This document shows, one piece after another, positions 26,501-38,499 of a stretch of DNA of 64,000 nucleotides. How positions within the stretch are numbered: the first letter of the stretch is position 1; the number at the start of each line of letters is the position of its first letter. Location of the stretch: NCBI RefSeq assembly GCF_020740795.1, contig NC_067293.1, positions 19,906,378 to 19,970,377 on the forward strand, read 5' to 3'. Below the pieces are notes generated by a model. It was not told the origin of the DNA and did not search any database. It worked only from the letters and a program-made list of their open reading frames with translations. Source of the stretch: Apus apus (Eukaryota; Chordata; Aves; Apodiformes; Apodidae). Both the position numbers and the translations under genes were made by a program.

Positions 26501-27195
26501 CCAGCCCCTCAGGCTTCAGCCACACACCAGGTCTGTGGACACCACAGTGCACTGCAACCATGAAAGTCATTTAGCCTCCTTGATGAGCAACTGATGTTCC
26601 TCATTAGCACTTAGTCACTGACTGATTACAAAGTCTCCAAAATCTCCAGGTGTTGAAGCATCACTGGGGAAATTTATGCTTCTTCATGCTCTCTTAGCCC
26701 GGAGATGTTCCAGTGCTGACCATGTCCCAGGGTGTATCCTCATCAGAGATAAATATTCCCAGGCTTAACAGATTGAGGCCACTTACTTGTCTTCATGAAC
26801 TTGTTGTGGACCCTTTTCAGCTGTGACTTTCAGGATAAACTTTGGCACAGAGCTGGGGCCAAGCCCTGGGCATGCTGGCACTTCCCAGCACCCTGCACCT
26901 CTGGGAAAGGAGCTGCCAGCCCTGTCCCCTGCAAAGCAGGCAGCTGGAGAGATGTGGGAGGAAAGAACCAAGTGGAGGATTACAGGGAGATGGACAAGCC
27001 AAAGGGTAGAAGTGTGGTGGGCAGGACTTTGTGGCAGCCATGCGGGCTCTGAGCCAGCCCCTCCAGCTCTTGGCAGTGCCTCGATCCACCTTTTTTGGAA
27101 ACATATGTGTACAGGTTGTGAGTGTGGGCAAGGCTGTGGTGGGGAATGGGGCCAGCCTGCATCTTTTCTGTCATCTTCTGCTGCTCCCCTCACAG
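23570..27195. other. AT-rich intergenic tract
   Basis: From 23570 to about 26200 the sequence is markedly AT-rich and repeat-poor, with several possible regulatory clusters (23570-23720, 24400-24540, 24860-25130, 26010-26200). No coding exon is recognised. Opposed frames of about 200 codons at 26783-27434 overlap each other and lack any known domain. Confidence 0.5.
24400..25130. promoter_or_regulatory. Candidate regulatory cluster
   Basis: AT-rich, repeat-free DNA containing ggtaaataagcacatgg, cattgatcgctcattc, actaattgatcag, catattattcatcaaaac and cctatgataatttggg. The density of homeodomain and FOX-like words is high against the GC-rich flanks. Confidence 0.25.
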
Positions 27196-27281
27196 CACTG
27201 GGCAGCTCCCGAGAGCTGCTGGACGTGACGAACCGGCTGAAGCAGCGACTGCAGGATGGAGCCGCTGATCTGGTTTCAATA
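27196..27281 (+). other. Possible isolated coding exon or pseudo-exon
   Basis: After a strong-looking acceptor (tgctcccctcacag) a frame reads LGSSRELLDVTNRLKQRL then QDGAADLVSIKSA, an amphipathic helix-like sequence with gene-like codon use. There is no good donor, and an AATAAA lies just after, near 27280. I recognise no family. It could be a terminal exon fragment, a retrocopy remnant or chance. Confidence 0.15.
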
Positions 27282-27404
27282 AAATCAGCAGATTGTTTCA
27301 TGGCTGGATGGGAAAGTTGTGAGGCTCCAGGATTTGCTTCTCTGGCAGCTGGATCCTGTTTGTCCAGCACCGTCTCCCCGGACTGCAGCTCCCACCCCAC
27401 CTCT

Positions 27405-27567
27405 CTGGAACAGGCTTCCTGGGAAGGTGGTTGATGCCCCAGAGCTCTCAGTGTTCAAGAAGGGTTTGGAGAATGCCCTTAACAGTGTGTTTTGACCTTT
27501 GGTCTGCCCTGAAGTGCTCAGACAGTTGGACTAGATGATCATCACAGCTCCCTTCCCACTGAAAGTA
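27405..27567 (+). mobile_element. CR1-like 3' fragment
   Basis: A short segment with the CR1-type phrase for the end of the RT protein (ggaacaggcttcctgggaag), a cagttggactagatgatc segment, and ctcccttcccactgaaagta at the end. It resembles the avian CR1 subfamily whose tail is (ATTCT)n, but no tail remains. Family assignment is from memory of such elements. Confidence 0.65.
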
Positions 27568-28059
27568 CTCGATGTGGTTTTGCTGGTTGGAGCACAGCAC
27601 CTGCCATGGGACCCAGGGTGCCCGGAGCACCAGCATCACCTCTGGGGAGACAAAACAAGAGCATAAAGCAGAAGATAATAGTAAGGTGTGAGCACTAAAT
27701 GCTTCTGCTGATTAGCAGCTTATTAAATCTTCGGAAACGAGCAGGTCAGGTGGATGAGAGGTTTTTCAGGGAGAACTGGGCTTCTTGGGCTGCAGAGAGC
27801 CTTGGTCTCATGGTGTGTCACTCCCTCACAGCATGGCTTGGGGATGTTGTGCACAAAAGGTGTAGCTGCCATGAACTCAGGGCGCTTGTGTCATTCAGGG
27901 GACAGAGATATGGGCATATCTCCTGGCTCCCATTCAGCAAAGCTCCTCAGCTTTGCTGGGAACAAGAGGCAGATGCTCAAAGCTGAGCCCACTATCCAAG
28001 GCACTGCTCAGCTGGGACCCAGAGTCAGCTCTGACAGAGGCAACTAAGAGCTTTGAAAT

Positions 28060-29165
28060 ATTGGGCAGTTTTTTAGGTTACATTTAGCCTTTCTCTGTAC
28101 CTTTAAATTCCAAAAGCAATGTGACTTCTAAGGAAAAAAACCCCAGCCTTTAAAGCAGTAAACAGCTGTTTTCTCTCTTTCTATATTAGAGCAATTTTAA
28201 AAAACACTAAAACTTTTAACAACCTTATTTTTTTCTAAAGTTTTTTTGTGAAGCAGGGCCATTTCAGGGGTTTGTCAAATGTGCTCAGTAACAACGTGAC
28301 ATATCCAGTAACAGCATCACCAATAACCAGCTTGGCCTTCCTCCCTAGCTTGGTTTTATTGCAGTCCCTGAACTGGCCCATTAGGAATTTCTGCTCTGTA
28401 TTTAAATGAACTTGCAGGCAGTAAAGAAGCGTGTATAAAGAAAGGGGTGAGCATTATGTCAGGTTTGTGTATTGTATCCCCTTTACTTACAGTCCCTATA
28501 TCTTCTAAATTCTGGCAGGGGCAGAAGCACTAACTGACTCACTCCCACTGTCTCCATCCCCAAAGTGTGCAGTTAATCCCAAATCTGAGGCTGCAATATC
28601 AGCTTTCTGCTCTAGCCAGGACAGGAAAAAAACCAGAGCAGGACAGACCAGCTGTGCTTAGCGCCCCATCAGCTAAATTTCAATGAAATCATTTTGATGA
28701 ATTGTTTAGGAAGGGGAAGAAAAAATAATAATTAAAAAAAAAGCCCCATTAACTGTACATTTGCTGTTAATTAATAGTCTGCTTTTTCTCTCCTCTTTGG
28801 CACTTCCGAGCTGTTTCACTTGAGCATCTTTGATAGGCACAGCAGCAGGATAGTGATCCAGACAGGCATGAGCTGTGTTGGCACGACCCCAGGGATGATG
28901 ATTTCTCCGTGCCCTGCTCTGGAGAGATGATGCCAAAGCCACACAGATACATGAAGTGGCAAAAGCCAATGGCTCCATCCTGCTCCAGCTCTGGACCGGC
29001 GTGGGTCCGTGGGCAGCTGTGCAGTGTCAGCAGGTCCAGGAGGCATTCCTCAGCTCCTTGGTTTTATTATTTTTAATAAATTCCCTTTTCATGTATTTAT
29101 TTTCTGTACATATCTTGTAAATATCTCTGGAATGTTATTCAAGGGGAATGTTGGCCAATATCCCC
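28060..29165. promoter_or_regulatory. Candidate regulatory cluster
   Basis: Three AT-rich stretches carry gctgttaattaatagtc, aaataataattaaaa, cctttaaagcagtaaac and catgtatttattttctg. There is no repeat family match and no open frame of note. It is inferred to be enhancer-like. Confidence 0.25.
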
Positions 29166-30319
29166 AGGAAAGCAGACGCTGGAGCTGCTGTGGGAGACAG
29201 GAGGAGGGCAGCCCTGGCGCCCCAGCGGTGCTGGGTGCCCACAGGTCCTGGCCGTGGCTTAAAACCAGTAGCAGACACACTCACAGGGGTCAACTGCACT
29301 GAAGGAAAAGCCTTGGTAAATCATCTTCGTTCATCATTACTACGTTGATGTGCCCACAGGACGTTTCAGGAGCAAAACACAGGCAAGAGCTCCTACCCAG
29401 CCTCTCTTCCAGCAGGCACAGGGATGGCCATGGTGTCCCCATCCTTGGCACTCAACAGTGCTAACAGCCCTTGAGCAAAGAGCTTCATCTTTGGTTTTTG
29501 ACCAGCTCTCCTGCTCTCATGTCTGTGGCCTGTAATCCACAGGTTCTGCAGGAAGCCCTTGAAGTTTCAAAGCCTGAGGGAGAAGTTCTTTACAGCACGA
29601 GCCCTCGAGGTGCTTATCTGAGTAAATGTATCCTTCCCCCACGGAGACCCTCCAGGTTATATCACCCAGGAAGGAAATTCTGGGAAGAAAATACAAAATA
29701 CTCAGATGGTGCATCCCTCCTGGTGGCACCCATCATCTCAGATGGTTTGACTCTTGGTGGGCTGTTGCTTCTCATATGTCTCCACCCATCATCCTGGCCC
29801 AGGACTGGGGGGGCTGTGCCATGTGGGACTGTGGCCTGCAGGATGTGGGAGGCAGATTGCTCACCCTCAACAGTGACTTGTCATTCCTGCAAGTGTTTGG
29901 GTTTTCTGCAAGTAAGTTCTGGGTTTCCTGAGGCTTTTTTTATTCTTCTCAAACTACCGTGGCCTTCAGCTTGTGCTGGCAGATCCCTGTGCCTGCACAA
30001 AATAACACTGCTGTCAGCCAGATCTCCACGGCTGTGCAGAAATCATTAAGGGTTTGGGTGGAAAAGCTTCCTTGGGGGATTTCTTGCCCTCATTTTTTAA
30101 TGTGCAGGCTCAGCCTCAGCTTCACCTTCAGGGACTATTTTCCCCTTATGTCCTACAGCAGCAGCTGGGGGTGCACACCCTGCTTTTGGTGTCTGGGCCA
30201 GGAGATATCAGTGCAACGAGCTGCTGCAAAACCTGGGTTCTGTGTCCCTCTGTGTTACCACCCCAGCCCAGAGGAAGAAGCTAATCTGAGTCTTTATAGG
30301 AGTTAGGAGCTATTCACCA

Positions 30320-30660
30320 CCGTGCCACATGCTTAATTATCCTGACTAGAAAGAAGAGCTCTCGTAACATTTGGTCCAAATTAATGGTAGTTTGTTTTGA
30401 AATGCAAATAGTTTTTAATCAGAGGGGGAAAGGTGGAAATAGACACCACTTAGCTTCTACATTTTAATTTTTTTAATGAAGCCATGCATCTGTATTTTTT
30501 TTTTAAATATATTTTTTCTTTTAATATGGAGAATAACTTTTGTGGGGGCTGAATTAGCTCTAAATGAAAGCACACAAGGCATAATTAGAAACCAGTTTGC
30601 TTTTTTCCTTCTGTTTCTTTTCCTCTGTAATGGCAGAATTATAATAAGGTGTGTATTGGG
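30320..30660. promoter_or_regulatory. Candidate regulatory block with octamer site
   Basis: It contains a perfect octamer ATGCAAAT at 30402-30409, plus gcttaattatcctg, ccaaattaatggtag, gaattagctctaaatg and gcataattagaaacc. This is one of the most motif-dense repeat-free stretches in the window. Confidence 0.3.
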
Positions 30661-32636
30661 GAGGGGGAGAAGCCCCCCAGCTCAGAGTGTGCCCATCAGC
30701 AGGGGCTGGTGTGAAGGAGCCTGGAGAGATGCAGCAAAGCTTGGTTGGAAGAGGGAGCTGAGCAGCCACCAGGACACATCCCAGCTGCTTTGACGTTCCC
30801 AGGGGAGTGTGATGCAGCCCCTATCCCCACTTTCAGCCCCATCCCCACATCCAGAGCCCCCTGACCACGGGAAGCAGCTCTGTGGAAAGGCTAGGGCTGG
30901 TTTCCCAAGGCATCTCCTCGTGTGAATCCAGGAGCTCCCATTTGGGAACGGCATGAGCTTCTCATTTAACACGGTACCAGGCTGCATTCTTTCTTCTGGA
31001 AAGAAACCTCACTTAACTTCAGGCGTGTTTATACATCTAATTAAAAATTGGTCATGTTTAATTGATTGCATACATCATGACCACCGCCTCCCATCATCGG
31101 TCCAGCAGCACTCATGGAGCTCCTTCCCTTCCCCACAGCACAGGGACAGCACAGCCCTGCCAGGCCCTGGGATGTCTCACACAGTCCCCTCCACCCACAA
31201 GCCCCAAGGTGAGGAGCTCTTTGGGACAGGAGTCTGTCCTGCTGCAGACAGCAGAGAGCACCCCTGAGGGACAGCTACCACCCCAGCCACCACCGGAGAG
31301 CCTAAGCCATGCCTGGGGTATGTGCACGGCCACCTCTGTCCTTGTGTCCCTGGCCCTGAGTGTCCCAGCTGTCCCAGCTGCAGCAGCAATGAGGCACTGC
31401 TCGTCCTCCTCCCTGTCACGCCTCTCCTGGGTAATGGAATCAAATTGTCAGCAAAGAGGGGATGATGATTCAGCTCCCACCAAAGGCTAGACTATTAGCT
31501 AGCAGCTTAATAATAAAAACTGTCATCATTCCTGCAATAAGGAAAGATAAATAAGTTATTAAATGCAAGAGCCTGCCACCCTCCCCGGGCAGGGCACCAG
31601 GCCAGAGGAATATTAACTTCTGGCCACAGCCTATCTGTTTGGGGAGTGGAGGGGAATACCCTGAGTGCTCAGAGAAAGAGCTCTTTCTCCTCCAGCCGGC
31701 TTTGGAGCAGCTTCTGCTTGCTCCATGCTGCTGCCATGTGCTTGGCACACCGGGAGCCACTGCTCCCTGTGCCTTCCCAGAGCCTGGAGGAGAAACACAG
31801 CCCCAGAAAGAGAGACAAGTAGGGAGAGAGAGGCTGAGGGGGAGCAGAGTGTGGTTGGAAGATACACATTCACCACGCAGGTCTGGTGAGCCTTAACCTG
31901 CAGCAAGGAGAGCGTTACCCAGAGCTTCACTGAGCAGCTTTGGTGGGACCTTCTGCTGCAGCAAGGCGAGGGCTGATGGATCCAGTACTGGCCATGGGCA
32001 GCTGGGCAGTGCCATGCAGCCAAGGGGATCCCAATCCCACCACAGCCAAAACTGTTCTGGCCCTGACAGACCCTGCTAAGCTCCCCTGCTTGGGCCTGAA
32101 CTCCAGGTCAATATGGTACAAAATGAAAGGCACGTCTGATGTGGAGAGAGAAAGGTGAGAAATGGGAAAGGAAGGCAGAAAGGAGAAGTGACCTTTCTTG
32201 CCCAGCTGTGTTCTACTGGGAAAAAAAAATCCATGAGCTGTTAGAGATCCTGCTGGGAAGGGGAGGGATGGAGCCCTGGTGCTGCTCCGGCTGCAGCTGC
32301 GCACTGCAGAGACCCGCAGGTGCTGCTCTGCAGAGCTTGGCCATAATAAATGACCTTCATAACACCTTCCCTCTAAAATCCTCCAACTTTCCCACTAATA
32401 AACCATGTGGTTGTCTCGGCAGTCCTATCCTTTTATCTAAAAATTGCTCCTTCCTTCCCCGCTGAACAGTCAAAGCACCTTCCACTGAGCCTACAGCAAC
32501 ACATTCCCTACTCCAGACTTCTTCTGGGGTGGGTCCTTCCTGGCCTTCCCCCTCCCACTTCCCGAGCTCTGACCCCTTCCCCACTGCTCTTAGCTCCTAG
32601 GGGATTAAAAAGAATAGTATTTGCTGATGTGGCACC

Positions 32637-32651
32637 TCTCTCTCTCTCTCT
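32637..32651 (+). repeat. (CT)n microsatellite
   Basis: A 15-bp CT repeat, short and perfect. Confidence 0.85.
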
Positions 32652-32853
32652 GGGCTACCTCACTGCCATTTTTAGCCTCAACACAGCCCATGGAATTATG
32701 ATGATGATGATTTTTTTTACTCACTGTGTTTACACGCATCTTCTGGAGGCTGCTGAAGTGTCCTGACAAGCCTCTGAAATCAAAGGCTTGGAGCTGCCCC
32801 AGGGGCAGGGACCAAAGAGAAACCATCACCTGGGAAGGGCTGCTGGAACATGC

Positions 32854-33376
32854 CTGGCACGGGTGGGCTCAGCTCCCAGCACGGGTGGGCTCAGCTCCCG
32901 GCACGGGTGGGCTCAGCTCCTGGCATGGGTGGGCTCAGCTCCTGGCACAGGTGGGCTCAGCTCCTGGCACGGGTGGGCTCAGCTCTCAGTACAGGTGGGC
33001 TCAGCTCCTGGCATGGGTGGGCTCAGCTCCCAGCACGGGTGGGCTCAGGTCCCAGCACGGGTGGGCTCAGCTCCTGGCACAGGTGGGCTCAGCTCTCAGT
33101 ACAGGTGGGCTCAGCTCCTGGCATGGGTGGGCTCAGCTCCCAGCACGGGTGGGCTCAGGTCCCAGCACGGGTGGGCTCAGCTCCTGGCACGGGTGGGCTC
33201 AGCTCCCAGCACGGGTGGGCTCAGCTCCTGGCACAGGTGGGCTCAGCTCTCAGTACAGGTGGGCTCAGCTCCCAGCACGGGTGGGCTCAGGTCCCAGCAC
33301 GGGTGGGCTCAGCTCCTGGCACGGGTGGGCTCAGCTCCCAGCACAGGTGGGCTCAGCTCCTGGCACGGGTGGGCTC
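32854..33376 (+). repeat. 22-bp minisatellite, about 24 copies
   Basis: The unit is cctggcacgggtgggctcag plus ct (22 bp), repeated without indels for 523 bp. Variant units (cccagcac, cctggcat, ctcagtac, caggt for cagct) recur in blocks. The rare ctcagtac unit sits at about 32983, 33093 and 33247, spaced 110 and 154 bp (5 and 7 units), so there is higher-order structure. Because 22 is not a multiple of 3 and no unit makes a stop, all three + frames are open and cycle through the same 22-residue peptide. There is no sign that it is translated. Confidence 0.97.
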
Positions 33377-36300
33377 TGCCTGCCAGCCCACCCAGCCACC
33401 CACGGGGAGCAGGTCCTGGCACGCCACGCGCCCGCCCGGCCCACAGACGCCTTCACAGACCACAGGCAGGTTTCCACGCTTGGCCAGGAGAAGATCCACA
33501 AACCTGGTGAAAGTCTCCAAAACTGAACAGCTCGTGAGCCTCATCCTGCAGCCAAGGGCTTGGTTCCAGCTGGGCGCTGGCTCCGTGCTCTGCCCTTCCC
33601 GTAACGGCAGCTGGAGCTGCTTGGCTGCTGCACTGAGTCCTGTGACACCCTCCTGGTGCCTTCCCCAGGGGAGCAGGGCTGGGAAGGTGGAACAGGTCCC
33701 GGGACACAGGTTAGGTGGCAAAGGACAGCATGAGGGCACTGAGAAACGGAGAAGATGTCACCTGAGTCCTCACGCTCTGCAGTGTCTCAGCAAAGCTCCT
33801 TAGACTCTCAGAAACATTTTACTCCCTGAACATCCATTTTCAGGCCTTGGTTTACGTTCCCTCACCCCATCACCTGTAGGGAAGGACATTCACCTGCATC
33901 CCCAGGGCTTGTCCCTGTGGCAAACACCTTCACCAGCTGCCTCAGAAGCTGGGCCAGCCCCTTCTGCAGTGTACAGGTGGTGAAACCTGTGGGCAGCTTG
34001 GAGGGGACCCTGAGCCAGGCTAGAGACACGTTGTCACAATGCTTCAAACCTCCACACTTCTCCTGTTATTAACAACACATTATCCAGCGAGTGCAAGGAG
34101 AAGACCTCAACGGTACCTGGCCTTGCAGGAGGAGGAACAGCCCCACCCCAGCCCTCAATGTGGGGATTTTCCTCATGTGTCCCCCCTGGGCAGAGCTCAC
34201 TGGGGCAGAATCACTGCTCCAGCCTCCCCTCCTCCCCCATCAGTCTGCTCTGGCTCCCTGTGTCCTGACTCATCCCCTCTCAGACATCTGGGTGCTTCAC
34301 CCCATGGCTCACCTGCTCCTGCCCCACCCCAGACGCCTGTCCCAGGGACCTGCACACCTCAGGCTGCCCCTCCAGAGACTCCTTTCCTACAGCCTCCCTT
34401 CTGTTGGCCAGCCTTCCTCCATTCCCTGCCCTCTACTGCTCTCCTGCTGGCCATAAAAATATATAGAATATAGAACATTATTTTATGATGTACAATAAAA
34501 AAATAAAAATCCTGGAACTACAAGACACGTGCCAAACCTCAGCAGCACATGCAGGAATGTCTTTGTTCCAGCTGTTGCTAAGTTGCCCAAGCTCTTCCCA
34601 GCACAGTTTGAAGGCTTTTCAGGACAGGAACCTTGTTTTCTTGATTTCTTTCTTTTTTTTCTGGCATGGGGCAGCAGAAGTTGGGGTTATACATTGTGGG
34701 TGACACCACCTTTGCTTTGCAGACAGCCAACTCCTGAAGCACTGCCCAGGGCTCCCCAGATCAGGTGAAGAGGTGTGGGGATAGGCTGAGCTGGAAAGAG
34801 TGAGCAAGGGTACAGGGCAGAACCTCCTGTTTCTCACCAAAGATGTTGTTTTCTTTATTGCTCCTTAGATCTTGTCTTTTCTCTCATCTTTCCCCAGGCT
34901 GAACCTCCCTGTGCCCACCAAGAGCCAGTGGCACGAGCCCCTCTGAGTAACACAGCCCTCAGCTCCTTCTAGGCTTTCACTGATGTGTGGGCCCCAGCAC
35001 AGCTGCTTTGGGGAACCACCGAGCAGGGAACTGGGTTTGTTTCTTACCATAAATCACCAGGGGATGCTGTCCTGCACCAGCACCCACACCCTGAGGTGCC
35101 AGCCCCACGCCCCAAGGTGCCAGCCAGTGGTTCTCATTTCTTTTCCCTCCTGGGCTGGTGAGACATTTTTATAAAACCTGCAAACTAAGCTCCATAAACC
35201 TCCCGATTCATTCTGCAGATATTTCCTGCGCTGGGGCTCTCAGCAGCATCTGCTGGTTTGAAGTGCGCTCTTTATTCGTCCTGCGGGCACCATTACTTTC
35301 TGCTTTAGCAGTTTTGCCTGCTCTGTAGTCTCTGCCAGGCTCCATCCATGGAAAAGAAAATTGGTGAAAGAATAATAATTATGGTTGTTATAAATATATA
35401 TTTCATTGCAGTGGCCCTTGGTGCATGTGTTCATCACTGATGAGGAGAGCAGAGGGGAGAGCGGGTGACACTCCACACGGAACTTGCTCCCAACATCAGA
35501 TGCCGTGTCCTCACCCATCCCATCTCCTCCTCCTCCCCAGGGACCTGCCAGCACAACCCTGTTGCTTCCCCCTCGAGGGTCTTTGGTGGGTCAGAAGGGC
35601 CAGAAGCTCTGGACATCTCTGGAGGTGGGTGCCTGGCACTCCTGCCTGCAGGACATGCGTTGGGGCAGACTGGAGCACCCTCAAGCTCATCCATCCATCG
35701 GGATGATGGGGGGGGGGGAAAGGAGAGACCAGCAAGTTGGGAATATTGGGGAACAAGTTTTGCAAAGTGGGGCATGAGGGAAAAGGGTTTAGTCACATCG
35801 TCTGGACTTGGCCTCATCTTCTCAAGGGATGTCTGCTCCCTTTCAGCTGAGTGGAAACAGAAAGAACTGATAATCTCATCTGTGAATTGTTCATTTCAGC
35901 AAACTGCAGCAAATGTCTCCTCTCATCAAGGAATTATCTAAACAGGGATTTTGTGAGTGAGTGTGGAGAACCTTTTCCCTTCTCTGAAAAGGAAATATTT
36001 TCCCCTTCTTTCTCCTCATGTCTAGCCCCTGCAGATGGAGGATGCTCCTGGTGAGTGTCCCAGCCCCTCACTGCCATTCAACCTTGTCCGCTTTCATCTC
36101 CTGCTGCAGCAAGTCCCAGGTATTTCCTGTAGCCACTTTACATTTCCTTGAGGGTTTCTTCATTTCACCCTCAGTGGGATGGCCTGGAAGCAAGACAGTA
36201 GGAGTCCTGCAAACTGGGGTACATGGATGAACTTTGCACTAATCAACATTCCTTGGCTAATTTTTCCACTGGCCTTTCCACGCCAAGCAGCCCTCCCCTC

Positions 36301-38499
36301 CTTCCAGACCAGACTAGATAATTACATATTGTCTCTCCTGGGTTTGAAAATCAGTGAATGCAATTCATGTGCCAGCAAGTTGAATATCATGGATGTCAGA
36401 TCTTCCCTGCTCCTACATGGCAGCTCCAGCCAGAGACCATCCATAACACAGCAGCATCACTGGGACAGGTAGAGAGGACCAGCCTGGGGTGGATGCTTTT
36501 AGCTCTAGATGGAAATTCCTCTCCCAGGTACTTTCTTTTCCATAATTTCCTTTGCCATAACTCCTCCAGAGGAGGTGGAGCAGGTTGCTGTGGTTTGCCT
36601 TTGCAGCAAAACAGAGAAGAGGTGGGAGAAAACCCTCACACACTTGTTTTACCCTGGTCTGCTCCCACCCCACAGGAGCACACAGAGTGCTCTCCACTCC
36701 TGCAGGGCCCACGTTGGAGCTGCAGGGAAGTCTGGCACAAAGCGCCCTAGCCCAGCCACTGAGCACCTGCTCTGCCAGCTGCTGAGGGTGAGGAGGGAAA
36801 GGATGATACCCAGGGTGAAGCAAAGTGTCTGACAGATGCCAGAGCAAGTTTTCAGACTGGCATTGCCACAGCTGGGATTCAAAGGCTGAGGAGCCTGAGT
36901 CCAGCTGGGATCTGCTGCAAAGCACATGACTTCTGGTTCAGCTCCTTGAGGAGCACCCATGGATTTGGGTCCCCAGGAATCAGCAAAACTCTTAAGATGT
37001 ATTTAAATTCCCATGCTGGAAGGTTGTCCAGAGCTGATGTCATCCTGTCATGCAACACCCATATCTCTTGCACAAGCCCTCAGGCAGCACCTCAGGGAGA
37101 CAGGAGCTGGCTGCTCCTCCTCTGGCACAGGAGCAAGATCCCCTGGAGCCATCACTGCCCCAGGCTCCCCGTCAGCCACATGATGACACAGACTGTCCCC
37201 TTCACCTCTGGCTGCTGCTCTCTCCCCTGTCTGACCCCATCCCAGAGACTTGCACTCAGTCAGCTCATCAGCTTCCTCTGAGCAGGTCCTCTGCTGAGTC
37301 ACCTCTGAAGCCAGGGCAGATGCTCCTGCAGGATGGCCATGAGTCCTTGAGTAGAAGTAGAACTTCTGTCTCTCCAGCACTACATACTGCAGCCAGGAGG
37401 GTAGGAGAAAAAGATGAAAATACATCAACAACTGGAGATTGTACGAATATAGCACTGGGTGCAAAGTTTAGGATTTTTTTCCCTTACTATGCTGGAACAT
37501 TAGTCGTAACATCTGCTGGGACCTTCCTCCCAGTTTGGGCAGAGGACCCAGACCTTTCCTGTCCCACTGTGGGGTGACAGGATCCTTCCCTCATCCAGGG
37601 CTGCTTGGATGCCTGCATCCTGGGGAGGGGAGCCAGCTCTTTGTGAAGCTGGAACATCCTGCTGTGGCCTTCTCCATACCTCACGTGCCAGAAGAGCCTT
37701 CCCAAACACCCTGATACCTGTCTCCAAATGTAAACAGACATTTCCATGGAAAACCCTCAGCTCAGCTCAAACAGCAGGTCAGGGATGTTCACTGAAACCC
37801 TTTTTCTGACCCCAGAGACAGCCCATCCAACCTGAAGGGTCTCAGTTTCCCTTGTTCATGCACAAGGAAGCTGTTTCTTATGGTAATTTGTGCGTCAATA
37901 AAGGTGAAATAAAATTCATCCTGCCCTTTCACAGCTGGCGTCATCACCGTGTCCCTCTGTTTATCACATCACATCCATCGCCCCGGCAACAGCAGCACGT
38001 CCCGGGGACGCTGCCTGCAGGTGGGTTGTGCTGGAACAAAGATCCCACTTTCACACAAGCATCTTTGGTGGCACATAGAGGAGGGATGTAGGGAAACAAA
38101 CACAAGATGGGGGCAAAACAGCTTCTGCCGAGGATGCTCTCGGCAGCAGAAGGTGCTGAGCCCAGGCAGCACCCAGGAGCTGGAGGTTTGGAGGTGTCTG
38201 CCCTGGTGGCCCTGCACACATGGACATCCCATGGCCTGGCTCCAGCTCTGGGAAGGAGCCAAACAGAAAATACAGCTCGGAAGTGAGGGAGTTTGGGCAC
38301 AGTTTGGTGACCTGGTCCTTGTGTGGGTTCATCTCTGCATCCCTCCTCTTTCTGTGCCTCCCCCTGCCCTGTCAAGTGTTGAGCTCGTCCCTTCAAAACC
38401 CCAGCCAGGAGTGCATCCTCAGTGGGTGTTATCCCGTTTAACCACATAGTGACTGGACTTCAGAACTCACTGCACAAAGGAGGTCACCGCTCTCTGGCG
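33377..38499. other. Intergenic: no gene seen
   Basis: Unique sequence of mixed composition. 35200-35410 is AT-rich (agaataataattatgg, gttataaatatatattt) with a caccattactttctgc segment. 37850-38000 holds a CRE-like gcgtcatcacc and a ccccggcaac word. No exon is recognised. Confidence 0.5.
35200..35410. promoter_or_regulatory. Candidate regulatory block
   Basis: Repeat-free sequence with ccataaacctcccgattcat, ctctttattcgtcc and a run of homeodomain-like taataattatgg. It is flanked by GC-rich DNA; conservation is untested. Confidence 0.22.

Larger units (their letters stand above)
27568..32853. other. Intergenic with the densest AT-rich blocks
   Basis: No gene recognised. AT-rich, repeat-free blocks occur at 28060-28510, 28670-28800, 29055-29165, 30320-30660, 31010-31090 and 31485-31570, separated by GC-rich unique sequence. 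Confidence 0.5.

Noticed and set aside
26783..27434. Opposed ORFs of about 205 codons on both strands
   Set aside because: They overlap each other, lack any recognisable domain, and one starts at a non-ATG codon. Only a short exon-like piece is kept as a weak candidate.
32726..33803. Three overlapping + strand ORFs of 240-317 codons
   Set aside because: They are the same 22-bp minisatellite read in three frames; no domain, no splice structure.
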